Assembly (NCBI RefSeq): GCF_015351475.1 | Contig: NZ_JADKPR010000013.1 | Span: 62,001 to 126,000 of the forward strand | From: Flavobacterium sp. HJJ | GTDB taxonomy: Bacteria; Bacteroidota; Bacteroidia; Flavobacteriales; Flavobacteriaceae | DNA length: 64,000 bases | Direction: 5' to 3' | Program-made: the position numbers and the translations under genes | Shown here: positions 43,089 through 53,014 of the stretch, one piece after another | Layout: every line of letters starts with the position of its first letter | How positions within the stretch are numbered: the first letter of the stretch is position 1 | The notes under the pieces: generated by a model | What the model saw: the letters and a program-made list of their open reading frames with translations, nothing else | Told to the model about the DNA's origin: nothing | Database searches by the model: none

Positions 43089-44147
43089 ATGAAAATTAAA
43101 AACCTTGTTTACGCCTTATTAATTATCCTATTTGGCAGTTTTATAGCATATAGGATTATCTCAAATAAAAGTAAAAATGAAGAACCTAAAAATAAAAACG
43201 GTAAAGATTCTCCAATAATAGTAATCGGGCAAGTAGTAAAAACGGCTACTTTTGATAATAATTTATCTTTATCAGGCTCTATTGAGGCTAATGAACAGGT
43301 CGAAATTCATAGTGAAGTTTCAGGAATTGTAGAAGCCATTTACTTCAATGAGGGTTCTGTCGTAAATAAAGGACAGGTTTTATTTAAAGTAAATGATATT
43401 GAATTAAAAGCACAGCTGCAACAAGCGGTAACCAAAGAAGGCTTAGCTGCTGAAAATGCCAGAAGAGCTAAATTACTTCTCGAAAAAGAAGCCATCAGTC
43501 AAGAAGAGTATGATATTTCAAGAGCCGATTATAAATCAGCTCAAGCCCAAACGCAGTTAATAAGAGCTCAAATTTCAAAAACGGCTGTTAAGGCTCCGTT
43601 TTCAGGAAAAATAGGATTACGTTCTATTTCGCCGGGAACTTATATTACTCCAGCAATTTTAGTCGCAAAATTGGTAAATACTGGAAAATTGAAAATTACA
43701 TTTTCTATTCCAGAAAAATATGCTTCCCAAATAAAATCAGGATCTACTATAGATTTTAGTGTTTCAGGATCTGCAAAAAAATATACTGCAAAAATATACG
43801 CAATAGAACCAGAAGTTGAAGTAGCTACGCGCACCTTACAAGTTCGTGCCATTGCAGATAATATAGACGGCGGTCTTTTCCCAGGAACTTTTGCTGATAT
43901 AAAATTACCGTTAGCTATTATTAAAGATGCTATTGTCGTCCCTTCGGAAGCGATTGTTCCAGTTCAGGAAGGTAAAAAAGTCTTTATCTCTGACATGGGC
44001 AAAGCCAAAGAAGTAATGGTTGAAGCAACTACTAGGACTGATGCCTCTATTTTAATTCTTTCAGGTTTGAAGGCTGGGGATACTTTAATTACCAGCGGAG
44101 TTATGTCTCTTAAAAATGATGCTCCAATAAAAGTTACAGTAAAGTAA
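43089..44147 (+). CDS. RND efflux periplasmic adaptor (HlyD/MexA family)
   Basis: A 352-residue membrane fusion protein that links the inner-membrane pump to the outer-membrane channel. It has one N-terminal membrane anchor (about residues 5-24), a lipoyl half-motif SLSGSIEANEQVEIHSEVSG near 58-77, a helical hairpin (LKAQLQQAVTKEGLAAENAR) near 110-150 and the second lipoyl half near 165-190. It is the first gene of an operon with the pump (44242) and TolC-like (47400) genes. The 94-bp gap to the pump gene holds an inverted repeat. Confidence 0.92.
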   Translation: MKIKNLVYALLIILFGSFIAYRIISNKSKNEEPKNKNGKDSPIIVIGQVVKTATFDNNLSLSGSIEANEQVEIHSEVSGIVEAIYFNEGSVVNKGQVLFKVNDIELKAQLQQAVTKEGLAAENARRAKLLLEKEAISQEEYDISRADYKSAQAQTQLIRAQISKTAVKAPFSGKIGLRSISPGTYITPAILVAKLVNTGKLKITFSIPEKYASQIKSGSTIDFSVSGSAKKYTAKIYAIEPEVEVATRTLQVRAIADNIDGGLFPGTFADIKLPLAIIKDAIVVPSEAIVPVQEGKKVFISDMGKAKEVMVEATTRTDASILILSGLKAGDTLITSGVMSLKNDAPIKVTVK

Positions 44148-44233
44148 GTTATAAGTTATGAGTTATGAATTATAAGTTTTTCAATCATTACTTTAATTCA
44201 TAAATCATAATTCATAACTCATAATTTATAATT
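44148..44233. repeat. Word-iterated inverted repeat (ATAAGTTATG word) inside the efflux operon
   Basis: Words of ATAAGTTATGAGTTATGA at 44148-44176 are matched by inverted copies at 44194-44233. The element fills the gap between adaptor and pump genes. No T-run follows, so read-through is expected. Confidence 0.75.
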
Positions 44234-44241
44234 AAAAAGAG

Positions 44242-47200
44242 ATGAGTTTATCAACTACAAGTATAAGAAGACCAGTTTTAACTATAGTACTAAATCTTCT
44301 TATTATATTATTCGGTTTTATCGGGTACAGCTTTTTGGGTGTTCGTGAATTTCCATCAATTGATCCGGCACAAGTTTCCATTAGGACAAACTATACCGGA
44401 GCTAATTCTGATATCATAGAATCTCAAATTACTGAGCCTCTTGAAAAAGCAGTAAATGCTATTGACGGAATTCGGAATATAACTTCTTCAAGTAATCAGG
44501 GAAGCAGTAATATTACAATCGAGTTTAATTTGGATAAAGATCTTGAAAGTGCTGCAAATGACGTTCGTGACAAAGTTTCACAAGCTGTCAGGAGTCTGCC
44601 TCAAGACATAGATGCCCCGCCAGTAGTGTCAAAGGCTGATGCAGATAGTGAATCTATTATTTCGATGACGGTTCAAAGTGATACCAGAAGTTCATTAGAA
44701 CTAAGTGATTATGCCGAAAATGTTATTTCACAGCGTTTAGAAACGATTCCAGGAGTGAGCGGTGTTCAAATTTGGGGGCAAAAACGTTATGCGATGCGTT
44801 TATGGATTGATCCTTCAAAATTAGCATCTTACGGCTGTACAGTTGCCGAAGTCCGAGCTGCTTTGAATGCCCAAAATGTTGAATTGCCTTCTGGGAAATT
44901 GACAGGAAATAATACTGAGCTTACTGTAAAAACAATTGGTAATTTATCAAAACCCGAGGAATTTAACAATATCATTATTCGTACCGATGGTGATAAAATT
45001 GTTCGTTTCAGTGATGTTGGAAATGCTTCATTAGGACCAGAAAACATTGAGACACAGCTTACTCAATCGGGTCTGCCGTTAATTGGTTTAGCAATTGTTC
45101 CTATGCCAGGTGCCAATTATTTGGATATTTCCAAAGAGTTTTACAAAAAATATGCTGCTTTAAAAAAGGATTTACCCAAAGATATCAAACTTAATATTGC
45201 TTTGGATAATACTATTTTCGTAAAAAAGTCGGTACTTGAAGTGGCAGAAACTTTAGGTATTTCAATTCTTTTAGTAATCATTATTATTTATTTATTTTTT
45301 AGAGACTGGGCAATTGCATTCAGGCCTTTAATAGATATTCCAGTTTCGTTAATTGCTACTTTTTTCATTATGTGGCTTTTTGGATTTTCGATAAATGTAT
45401 TAACGCTTTTGGCTATTGTTCTGGCAACTGGTTTGGTTGTTGATGATGGTATCGTTGTTACCGAAAATATTTTCAAAAAAGTCGAAGAAGGAATGTCGCC
45501 AATTGAAGCCGCTATCAAAGGCTCAAATGAAATTTTTTATGCTGTAATTTCGATTTCGGTGACTTTAGCAGCGGTATTTTTACCTGTAATCTTTTTAGAA
45601 GGTTTTGTCGGCCGTCTCTTTCGGGAGTTTGGTGTGGTAATTGGAGCGGCGGTATTAATTTCGGCTTTTGTGTCTTTGACTTTAACACCAATGCTGAATG
45701 CCTATCTGATGAAAGGCGGTGAACAGAAAAAATCAAAATTTTATATTAAAACGGAGCCGTTTTTTGAAAAGCTAAACAGTGGTTATGCTGAATCTTTAAA
45801 AAGTTTCATGAATAAAAAATGGATTAGTTTCCCAATTCTGATTGTTTGTTTTGGGCTGATTTATTTGTTTTTTACCATTCTTCCAAAAGAAACCGCACCT
45901 TATGATGATCGCAGTTCGGTAACAATGCGTATGACGACTCCTGAAGGTTCTTCTTATGAATATACGGATCGCTTCATGCAGGAAATATCAAAATTAGTTG
46001 ATGATTCGATTCCGGAGAAAAAAGTAAGTTTGGTCATAACCGCTCCTGGATTTGGTGCTTCTGCAACGAATAGCGGTTTTGTGAGGCTTTCATTATCAGG
46101 ACCTGACGAAAGAAAAAAATCTCAAAAAGATATTGCTGATGAACTGTCAAAATGGACAAAAAAATATCCCAATGCAAAAACCTCAGTCCTTCAGCAGGCT
46201 ACAATTGCGGTAAACAGACGTGGCGGCTTGCCTATTCAGTATATTATTCAAGCTCCAAATTTTGAGAAACTTCGCCAAAAAATTCCATTGTTTATGGACG
46301 AAGTTGGCAAAAGTGATGTGTTTTCTGTTACCGATGTAAATTTAAAATTTAATAAGCCTGAAATAAATGTAAGTATTGACCGTGCAAAAGCAGAAAGTCT
46401 TGGGATTTCTATTATGGATATTGCTCAGACACTGCAGCTTTCGTTAAGCGGTCAGCGCTTTGGTTATTTTATTAAAAACGGAAAACAATACCAAGTCATA
46501 GGACAATTTGATCAAAAAGACCGTTCAAAACCATTGGATTTAACGTCAATGTTTGTAAAAAATAACAAAGGCGAACTGATTCAGATGGACAATGTCGTTA
46601 CTATTGAAGAACAGAGCAATCCTCCGCAGCTGTATCATAATAATAGGTACATGTCGGCAACGGTTTCAGCTGGTTTGGCTCCAGGAAAAAGTATAAGTGA
46701 CGGAATTGATGTGATGAACGAAATTAAAGACAAAGTGCTTGACGATTCATTTACCACAGATTTAGGCGGAGAATCACGTGACTTTGTTGAGAGCAGTTCG
46801 AATACTTCTTTCGCTTTTGGACTTGCATTATTATTGATTTTCTTGATTCTTGCAGCACAATTTGAAAGTTTTATAGATCCGTTCATTATTATTTTGACTG
46901 TACCAATGGCGGTTGCAGGAGCTTTATTTTCTCTTTGGCTGTTCAATCAGACTTGGAATATTTTCAGTCAGATTGGAACGGTAATGCTTATTGGACTGGT
47001 AACCAAAAATGGAATTTTGATAGTCGAGTTTGCTAATCAGTTACGAGAACAGGGAAAACCAAAATTAGAAGCCATTTTAGAAGCTTCGGAAGCACGTCTG
47101 CGTCCCATTTTAATGACTAGCTTAGCTATTGCTTTAGGAGCATTACCAATTGCAATGTCATTAGGAGCTGCTTCTACTAGCAGAATTGGAATGGGAGTTG

Positions 47201-47340
47201 TCATTGTGGGTGGAACCATTTTCTCTTTGGTATTGACTCTTTTTGTAATTCCTGCAATTTATCTGATGTGGTCCAAGGCCAGAAAACATTACCCAGAATT
47301 TGATCATATCGAAGAATATGAAAGAGAAAGCAAATCGTAG
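44242..47340 (+). CDS. RND multidrug efflux pump, HAE1 (AcrB/MexB-like) family
   Basis: A 1032-residue proton-driven pump with two copies of the 6-helix membrane domain and large periplasmic loops. TM1 is near residues 12-32. The proton-relay Asp pair appears as ATGLVVDDGIVVTEN near 396-410, and the second half has GLVTKNGILIVEFANQLRE near 916. The C-terminal TM cluster includes RPILMTSLAIALGALPIAMS. Substrates are likely hydrophobic compounds but cannot be specified. It works with the adaptor and TolC-like proteins encoded on either side. Confidence 0.95.
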   Translation: MSLSTTSIRRPVLTIVLNLLIILFGFIGYSFLGVREFPSIDPAQVSIRTNYTGANSDIIESQITEPLEKAVNAIDGIRNITSSSNQGSSNITIEFNLDKDLESAANDVRDKVSQAVRSLPQDIDAPPVVSKADADSESIISMTVQSDTRSSLELSDYAENVISQRLETIPGVSGVQIWGQKRYAMRLWIDPSKLASYGCTVAEVRAALNAQNVELPSGKLTGNNTELTVKTIGNLSKPEEFNNIIIRTDGDKIVRFSDVGNASLGPENIETQLTQSGLPLIGLAIVPMPGANYLDISKEFYKKYAALKKDLPKDIKLNIALDNTIFVKKSVLEVAETLGISILLVIIIIYLFFRDWAIAFRPLIDIPVSLIATFFIMWLFGFSINVLTLLAIVLATGLVVDDGIVVTENIFKKVEEGMSPIEAAIKGSNEIFYAVISISVTLAAVFLPVIFLEGFVGRLFREFGVVIGAAVLISAFVSLTLTPMLNAYLMKGGEQKKSKFYIKTEPFFEKLNSGYAESLKSFMNKKWISFPILIVCFGLIYLFFTILPKETAPYDDRSSVTMRMTTPEGSSYEYTDRFMQEISKLVDDSIPEKKVSLVITAPGFGASATNSGFVRLSLSGPDERKKSQKDIADELSKWTKKYPNAKTSVLQQATIAVNRRGGLPIQYIIQAPNFEKLRQKIPLFMDEVGKSDVFSVTDVNLKFNKPEINVSIDRAKAESLGISIMDIAQTLQLSLSGQRFGYFIKNGKQYQVIGQFDQKDRSKPLDLTSMFVKNNKGELIQMDNVVTIEEQSNPPQLYHNNRYMSATVSAGLAPGKSISDGIDVMNEIKDKVLDDSFTTDLGGESRDFVESSSNTSFAFGLALLLIFLILAAQFESFIDPFIIILTVPMAVAGALFSLWLFNQTWNIFSQIGTVMLIGLVTKNGILIVEFANQLREQGKPKLEAILEASEARLRPILMTSLAIALGALPIAMSLGAASTSRIGMGVVIVGGTIFSLVLTLFVIPAIYLMWSKARKHYPEFDHIEEYERESKS

Positions 47341-47399
47341 ATCTTAAATTTTGAACGAAAGTTAAAGTTGTGAATTGTTCTGAAAAGAATTGACGACAA

Positions 47400-48722
47400 A
47401 TGATTGAAAATATGAAAACTAAAAATATAGTAAAAAGTCTGGTTTTATTTTTGTTTTGCATTGCAAAAACGAGTGCGCAGCAAGTACTGACTCTTGAAGA
47501 TGCGATAAAAATAGCTTTAGAAAATAATTTTGAAATTAAAATTGCTAAAAACAATCTGAAAATTAATGAAACCAATGTCGCTATTGGAAACGCCGGGATG
47601 CTGCCTAGTGCGACAGCTTCTGTTGTGGACGATAACAGTGTTAAAAATTCTTCTCAAACCCGTCAGGACGGTACTACTACCTCGCTGGATAATGCTAAGA
47701 ATAATAGTTTGAATTATGGTGTTTCCTTGAATTGGACGATTTTTGACGGAATGCGGATGTTTGCCAGATATGATCAGTTAAAAGAATTGCAAAACCTCAG
47801 TGATGCACAGTTAAAGTGGACTATTGTCAACAAAATCAGCAGTGTAAATTCTGTGTATTATGATTTGATTCAGGAACAGCAGAAATTATCCGATTTGGAT
47901 TCAACTATTGTTATTTCTCAAAAAAGACTTGAATTTACCAAAAACCGATACACTATTGGAAAAAATTCTAAACTTGATGTTTTAAATGCGCAGGTCGATT
48001 TAAATACAGACCTTGGAAATCTGGTAAAAGAAAAACAGGCTTATGCTAATGCAAAAACTCTTTTGAATCAGATTTTGGCTCGGGATCTGAAAACAGATTT
48101 TATAGTTTCAAATAAAATTAATGTAGACAGAAAATTACAGCTGGCCGATTTAATGGCATTGGCTGAAAAGCAAAATCCTGAATTGGAGATGCAGATAATC
48201 AATAAAAAAGTAGCCGAATTAGAATTAAAACAAATCAAAGGAGACCGCTACCCTACTATTAAATTAAATACGGGTTACAATTTCAGTGATTCGCATTCGA
48301 GTCTTGGTTTTACCTCTCAGTCTTCTGCACATGGTTTGAATTATGGTTTTTCTGCTTCTTTAAATCTATTTGACGGCGATGCCCAAAACCGAAATGAAAA
48401 AATTGCTAAAATGCAGATTGACAATTCAAAACTGGCAATAGATCAGCAGCTGATTCAATTGAGAAGTAATTTGGCTGTCGCATATCAAGTGTATTTGACT
48501 AATCTGGATTTAATCGATTTGGAAGAAAGCAATACTGCCATTGCAAAGCAGAATATTGAAATAACTGCCGAAAAATTCCGAATAGGAACTATTACTTCTG
48601 TTGAGTTTAGGGCTGCACAATTAAATTTTATTAATTCCAGAATACGTTTGAGCAGTGCCCAGTTTCAGGCAAAATTATCTGAAATAACATTGCGTGAATT
48701 AGCAGGAAATCTTAATTTTTAA
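47400..48722 (+). CDS. TolC-family outer-membrane efflux channel
   Basis: A 440-residue protein (436 if the ATG at 47412 is used). It has a signal peptide (VKSLVLFLFCIAKTSAQQ) and the duplicated outer-membrane-efflux (OEP) repeats: LTLEDAIKIALENNFEIKIA near 30 and LADLMALAEKQNPELEMQII near 245. Long helices form the periplasmic tunnel and YGVSLNWTIFDGMRM-type strands the barrel. It is the third gene of the efflux operon. Confidence 0.92.
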   Translation: MIENMKTKNIVKSLVLFLFCIAKTSAQQVLTLEDAIKIALENNFEIKIAKNNLKINETNVAIGNAGMLPSATASVVDDNSVKNSSQTRQDGTTTSLDNAKNNSLNYGVSLNWTIFDGMRMFARYDQLKELQNLSDAQLKWTIVNKISSVNSVYYDLIQEQQKLSDLDSTIVISQKRLEFTKNRYTIGKNSKLDVLNAQVDLNTDLGNLVKEKQAYANAKTLLNQILARDLKTDFIVSNKINVDRKLQLADLMALAEKQNPELEMQIINKKVAELELKQIKGDRYPTIKLNTGYNFSDSHSSLGFTSQSSAHGLNYGFSASLNLFDGDAQNRNEKIAKMQIDNSKLAIDQQLIQLRSNLAVAYQVYLTNLDLIDLEESNTAIAKQNIEITAEKFRIGTITSVEFRAAQLNFINSRIRLSSAQFQAKLSEITLRELAGNLNF

Positions 48723-48746
48723 TTATTTTTGGCATAAAAAGTCAGA

Positions 48747-49610
48747 ATGATATCCTATAATCCCAAAGTTTGGTTCGCTTATATTTTTCGTTTTCATAGA
48801 TCAGATTCCTTTAGGGAGTTATTGCCAATACTATTTTTAATTGCAGGCTATTGTGGCGCAGTTGTTTATTTGGAGATTGAATATTTCAAACTTGATGAAA
48901 CCAGCCATGTAAAAAACCTTTTTGTAATACACACCAGTTTAGGATTTGTGATTTCCTTATTATTAGCTTATCGTGTCAATTCGGCTTATGACCGCTGGTG
49001 GGAAGGCCGAAAATTATGGGGAGCTTTAGTCAATAACAGTCGAAATTTAGCGATAAAACTTTCCGTGATTCTGAAAGATGAAAAGGATTTGGTTTATTTC
49101 AGGAAACTGATTCCAAGTTATGCTTCGATGCTGAACAAGCATTTGAAAGACGAAGAAACGAGTATGCAATTGTTTGAACATGTAGATCTGGCTCTTGATC
49201 ACCACAAACACAGACCCAATCAAATCGCTAAAATGCTTTTCCAAAAAATAAACGATTTGTATGTTACCCACAAAATTTCAGGTGATCAATTGATTATTCT
49301 GAACAGCGAAATTCAGTCGTTTACTGATATTTGCGGTGCTTGCGAGAGAATAAAAAACACCCCAATCCCCTATTCTTACAGTACATTTATCAAGAAATTT
49401 ATTTTTCTGTTTGTTTTGACCCTGCCTTACGCTTATGCATTTACATTGGGATATTATGTGATTCCTGTGGTTTCTTTTATTTTTTATGTATTGGCAAGTA
49501 TCGAAATAATTTCGGAAGAAATTGAAGAGCCTTTTGGTTATGATGATAATGACTTACCTACGAAAAAAATTGCAGAGAATATCAAAAAACACATTGAAGA
49601 GTTAATTTAG
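48747..49610 (+). CDS. Bestrophin-family anion channel
   Basis: A 287-residue membrane protein. The N-terminus MISYNPKVWFAYIFRFHRSD, SLLLAYRVNSAYDRWWEGRKLWGALVN near 70-95 (two family motifs, RxNxAYDRWWEGR) and PYAYAFTLGYYVIPVVSF near 224-241 place it in the bestrophin/UPF0187 family. Bacterial members form pentameric channels with anion or cation selectivity. It lies 24 bp after the TolC-like gene, so it may be co-transcribed with the efflux operon. Confidence 0.92.
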   Translation: MISYNPKVWFAYIFRFHRSDSFRELLPILFLIAGYCGAVVYLEIEYFKLDETSHVKNLFVIHTSLGFVISLLLAYRVNSAYDRWWEGRKLWGALVNNSRNLAIKLSVILKDEKDLVYFRKLIPSYASMLNKHLKDEETSMQLFEHVDLALDHHKHRPNQIAKMLFQKINDLYVTHKISGDQLIILNSEIQSFTDICGACERIKNTPIPYSYSTFIKKFIFLFVLTLPYAYAFTLGYYVIPVVSFIFYVLASIEIISEEIEEPFGYDDNDLPTKKIAENIKKHIEELI

Positions 49611-49660
49611 AAAGTCTTAAATTTTATTGAATTTGAATTAATTTTTGAGGCTTACTGACT

Positions 49661-49690
49661 TTGACCCTCAAGAAACATTGATTATATTTG
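49661..49690 (+). promoter_or_regulatory. pheT promoter
   Basis: TTG (49661-49663), 19 bp spacer, then TATATTTG (49683-49690): both Bacteroidota promoter elements at the right spacing. It is the best-matching plus-strand promoter in the window. Confidence 0.75.
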
Positions 49691-49800
49691 CATTCTTGAA
49701 AAAACCGTAGAATGAAATGTGCATGACTTAAATTGGTTCCAAGTGCCAATGACGATTTTGCGAATTACATTTGACCGATAAAAATAATAAACAGCTACAA

Positions 49801-52221
49801 ATGAAAATATCTTATAACTGGTTAAAACAGTTCATTAAAATAGATTGGAAATCCGAGGAAACATCAGCATTACTTACTGATTTGGGGCTTGAAGTCGAAA
49901 TTGTTGAGAAATACCAATCCGTTAAAGGAGGATTAGAAGGTATTGTTGTTGGGTATGTATTAACTTGTGTACCGCACCCAGATGCCGATCGTTTAAAAAT
50001 TACTACTGTTGATCTTGGAGACGGTATTCCATTACAGATTGTGTGCGGTGCTAGTAATGTCAGCGCTGGACAAAAAGTGCCGGTAGCGACCATTGGAACC
50101 GTTTTGTATGATAAAGAAGGAAATCCATTTACTATAAAAAAAGGAAAAATTCGAGGACAGGAAAGCCATGGGATGATTTGTGCCGAAGATGAATTAGGTT
50201 TAGGTGAAGGTCATGACGGAATTATGGTATTAGATGAATCAATTCCTGCAGGAACATTAGCTTCTACTGTTTTTAAAATAGAAAATGATGAAGTTTTTGA
50301 AATTGGCTTAACGCCAAACCGTGCTGATGCTATGAGTCATTTAGGTACAGCACGTGATTTGAGAGCTGGTTTAATTCAGACAGGAATTAATGTTGAATTG
50401 ATTACTCCGGCTGTTAGTAATTTTAGAGTGGATAAAAGAACTTTGAAAATAGATGTTGATGTAAAAGATATTCAGCTTGCGCCAAGATATTGCGGTGTTA
50501 CTATTTCAGGACTTACTGTAAAAGAATCTCCAGAATGGCTTAAAAACAGACTGAAAGCAATTGGAATTAATCCAAAAAATAATATTGTAGACGTAACCAA
50601 TTATGTATTGCATGATTTAGGACAGCCTCTGCACGCTTTTGATGCGGCTAAGATTAATGGAAAGATTTTGGTGCAGACACTTCCAGCCGGAACTAAGTTC
50701 GTTACATTGGATGATATTGAAAGAACTTTACACGAAGAAGATTTAATGATTTGTGACGAAAAAGGGCCTTTGTGTATTGCTGGTGTTTTTGGAGGAAAAA
50801 AATCGGGTGTTACGGAGGTAACGACTTCTATTTTCTTGGAAAGTGCTTATTTTAATCCAGTAAGTATTCGTAAATCGGCCAAAAGACATCAATTGAATAC
50901 TGATGCTTCTTTTAGATTTGAAAGAGGAATTGATCCTACAATTACTGAATATGCTTTAAAAAGAGCTGCTTTATTGATACAAGAAGTTGCTGGAGGAGAA
51001 ATCACATCTGATATTGTAGATATTTATCAAAAGAAAATTGAAGATTTTCCTGTGTTTTTGAATTTCCAGAATGTTTCCAGAATTATAGGTCAGGAATTGC
51101 CAAAAGATACTATCAAGCAGATTTTGGCTTCTTTGGAAATTAAAGTCAATAGTGTTTCCGATGCTGGTTTGGGATTAACAATTCCTGCTTATCGTGTTGA
51201 TGTGCAGAGAGAAATTGATGTAATCGAGGAAATTCTGAGAGTTTATGGATATAATAACATTGTATTCTCTAAAAAATTAAACGCTACAGTTTCTAATTCG
51301 CCAAGAAATGAGGATTATAAAGTACAAAATACTGTTGCGGGTCAATTGAATTCTCAAGGATTTAATGAAATGATGGCCAATTCCTTGACCACAGCTTCCT
51401 ATGTGCAGCTTTCAGAGACTTTAAAAGAGGATTATAATGTAACGATGTTAAATCCGTTGAGCAGTGATTTGGCAACAATGCGCCAGTCGATGTTATTCTC
51501 TGGTTTGGAAGCTATATCCTACAATATTAATCGTAAGAATTCAGATTTAAAATTATTTGAGTTTGGAAAAACATATCATAAATTCCTTGCCGGATACGAG
51601 GAAATTAAGCATCTGACATTGTTTCAGACAGGAAACAGAAACCAAGAAAGTTGGACAAATGCTCAAAAACCGTCTGATTTCTTTTTGTTTAAAGGATATG
51701 TTGAAGCCATACTTTCGAGATTAGGAATTGCTAATGCAAAAAGTACGGCTGTTTCTTCAGATGTGTTTTCTGAAGGAATTGCTTTTGGGCAAGGAAGTTT
51801 GTCTTTAGTTGAATTTGGAGTTGTAAAGAAATCAGTTTTAAAACATTTTGGAATAAAACAGCAAGTTTTATATGCTGATTTTAATTGGGCAAATGTTTTG
51901 AAAGCCATGTCCAGCAAAATTAAATATACTGAAATACCAAAGTATCCTGAAGTACGCAGAGATTTGGCTCTCTTGGTAGATCAAGAAGTAACTTATGACA
52001 CAATTTATACAATTGCCAGACAAACTGAAAAATCGTTATTGAAAAATATTAATTTATTTGATGTATACGAAGGCCAGAATTTACCTGAAGGCAAAAAATC
52101 ATATGCATTGAGTTTTACCATTCAAGATACTACCAAAACACTTGAAGATGCTCAGATTGATAAAATTATGAATAAACTGCAGAAAAATTTTGAAACTGAG
52201 CTTGGAGCTAGTTTGAGATAA
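49801..52221 (+). CDS. pheT: Phenylalanine-tRNA ligase beta subunit
   Basis: From the ATG at 49801 (MKISYNWLKQFIKIDW) it has 806 residues, standard for PheT; an in-frame ATG 30 bp upstream adds ten polar residues and is less likely. Domains in order: tRNA-binding (VVGYVLTCVPHPDADRLKI near 43-61), B3/B4 editing region, B5 (FLNFQNVSRIIGQELP near 419), catalytic-like core (RVDVQREIDVIEEILRVYGY) and FDX-ACB anticodon domain (IPKYPEVRRDLALLVDQEV near 711). It charges tRNA-Phe with PheS, which is not in the window. Confidence 0.95.
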   Translation: MKISYNWLKQFIKIDWKSEETSALLTDLGLEVEIVEKYQSVKGGLEGIVVGYVLTCVPHPDADRLKITTVDLGDGIPLQIVCGASNVSAGQKVPVATIGTVLYDKEGNPFTIKKGKIRGQESHGMICAEDELGLGEGHDGIMVLDESIPAGTLASTVFKIENDEVFEIGLTPNRADAMSHLGTARDLRAGLIQTGINVELITPAVSNFRVDKRTLKIDVDVKDIQLAPRYCGVTISGLTVKESPEWLKNRLKAIGINPKNNIVDVTNYVLHDLGQPLHAFDAAKINGKILVQTLPAGTKFVTLDDIERTLHEEDLMICDEKGPLCIAGVFGGKKSGVTEVTTSIFLESAYFNPVSIRKSAKRHQLNTDASFRFERGIDPTITEYALKRAALLIQEVAGGEITSDIVDIYQKKIEDFPVFLNFQNVSRIIGQELPKDTIKQILASLEIKVNSVSDAGLGLTIPAYRVDVQREIDVIEEILRVYGYNNIVFSKKLNATVSNSPRNEDYKVQNTVAGQLNSQGFNEMMANSLTTASYVQLSETLKEDYNVTMLNPLSSDLATMRQSMLFSGLEAISYNINRKNSDLKLFEFGKTYHKFLAGYEEIKHLTLFQTGNRNQESWTNAQKPSDFFLFKGYVEAILSRLGIANAKSTAVSSDVFSEGIAFGQGSLSLVEFGVVKKSVLKHFGIKQQVLYADFNWANVLKAMSSKIKYTEIPKYPEVRRDLALLVDQEVTYDTIYTIARQTEKSLLKNINLFDVYEGQNLPEGKKSYALSFTIQDTTKTLEDAQIDKIMNKLQKNFETELGASLR

Positions 52222-52241
52222 ATTTTTACAGTTAAAAATAT

Positions 52242-52282
52242 AAACTCCCAATTCTTAAAATCTAAGAATTTGGGAGTTTTTT
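52242..52282 (+). terminator. pheT terminator
   Basis: AAACTCCCAATTCTTA pairs with the TAAGAATTTGGGAGTTT arm (one bulge), then T residues. Confidence 0.85.
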
Positions 52283-52395
52283 TATTCCTTAATTTTAATT
52301 TGTTATCGTTATCTGAATTAATTAACAAAAAAAAAAGTATTAAATTTAAACTAAGGAAATTTGAATAATTTACTCATTCTAAAAAACATCAGATT

Positions 52396-52920
52396 ATGGA
52401 AATCAACAGAAAAATTAGGAGTAAAAAATTAAGTACAAGAGTAGATTTAACAGCCATGGTCAGTGTTTCTTTTCTGCTGATTATATTTTTTATGCTTGTC
52501 GGTGAATTATCTAAGCCAAAAATTATGGATTTAACTTTGCCTAATAGTTGCGATATTTCATGTGGACCAATTGGATGTTTTAAAGCAAATCGTTTCTATA
52601 CAATTTTATTGGATGATAATAATAAAATTATAACCTATTTTGGTTTATTGGAGTTACCAATTCAAAGCCCAAAGGAACTTCAATATGGAAAAAATGGAAT
52701 ACGTAAAGAACTGTTTTATATCAACAAAAAAGTGCGTGAATATTCTGCAAGTATAGGAAAGCCTAATAATGGTGTAATAGTAATTATTAAACCTAGCAAA
52801 AAATCTAATTATGCAAATTTGGTTGATATTCTCGATGAGATGAAAATAGCAAATATAGATTCTTATTCAATAGTTGATTATTATACTCCTGAAGAAACAA
52901 AATTACTTGCAATGAAATAA
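52396..52920 (+). CDS. ExbD/TolR-family biopolymer transport protein, orphan
   Basis: A 174-residue protein with one N-terminal membrane segment (about residues 21-39, TAMVSVSFLLIIFFMLVG) preceded by KLSTRVDLTAMV. The Asp in VDLTAMV is the conserved proton-path residue of ExbD/TolR. The periplasmic part is longer than in typical ExbD. No exbB or tonB gene is adjacent, so it must work with partners encoded elsewhere or have diverged. Base composition is more A/T-rich than pheT before it. Confidence 0.82.
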   Translation: MEINRKIRSKKLSTRVDLTAMVSVSFLLIIFFMLVGELSKPKIMDLTLPNSCDISCGPIGCFKANRFYTILLDDNNKIITYFGLLELPIQSPKELQYGKNGIRKELFYINKKVREYSASIGKPNNGVIVIIKPSKKSNYANLVDILDEMKIANIDSYSIVDYYTPEETKLLAMK

Positions 52921-53014
52921 TTATTGTTTTATGTATTTCTATTTCGTGATCTACTAGTTAACAGTTAACTGTAACTTAACTCGAAATTAGGAGAAATCAA
53001 ACTTAAAATAATAT

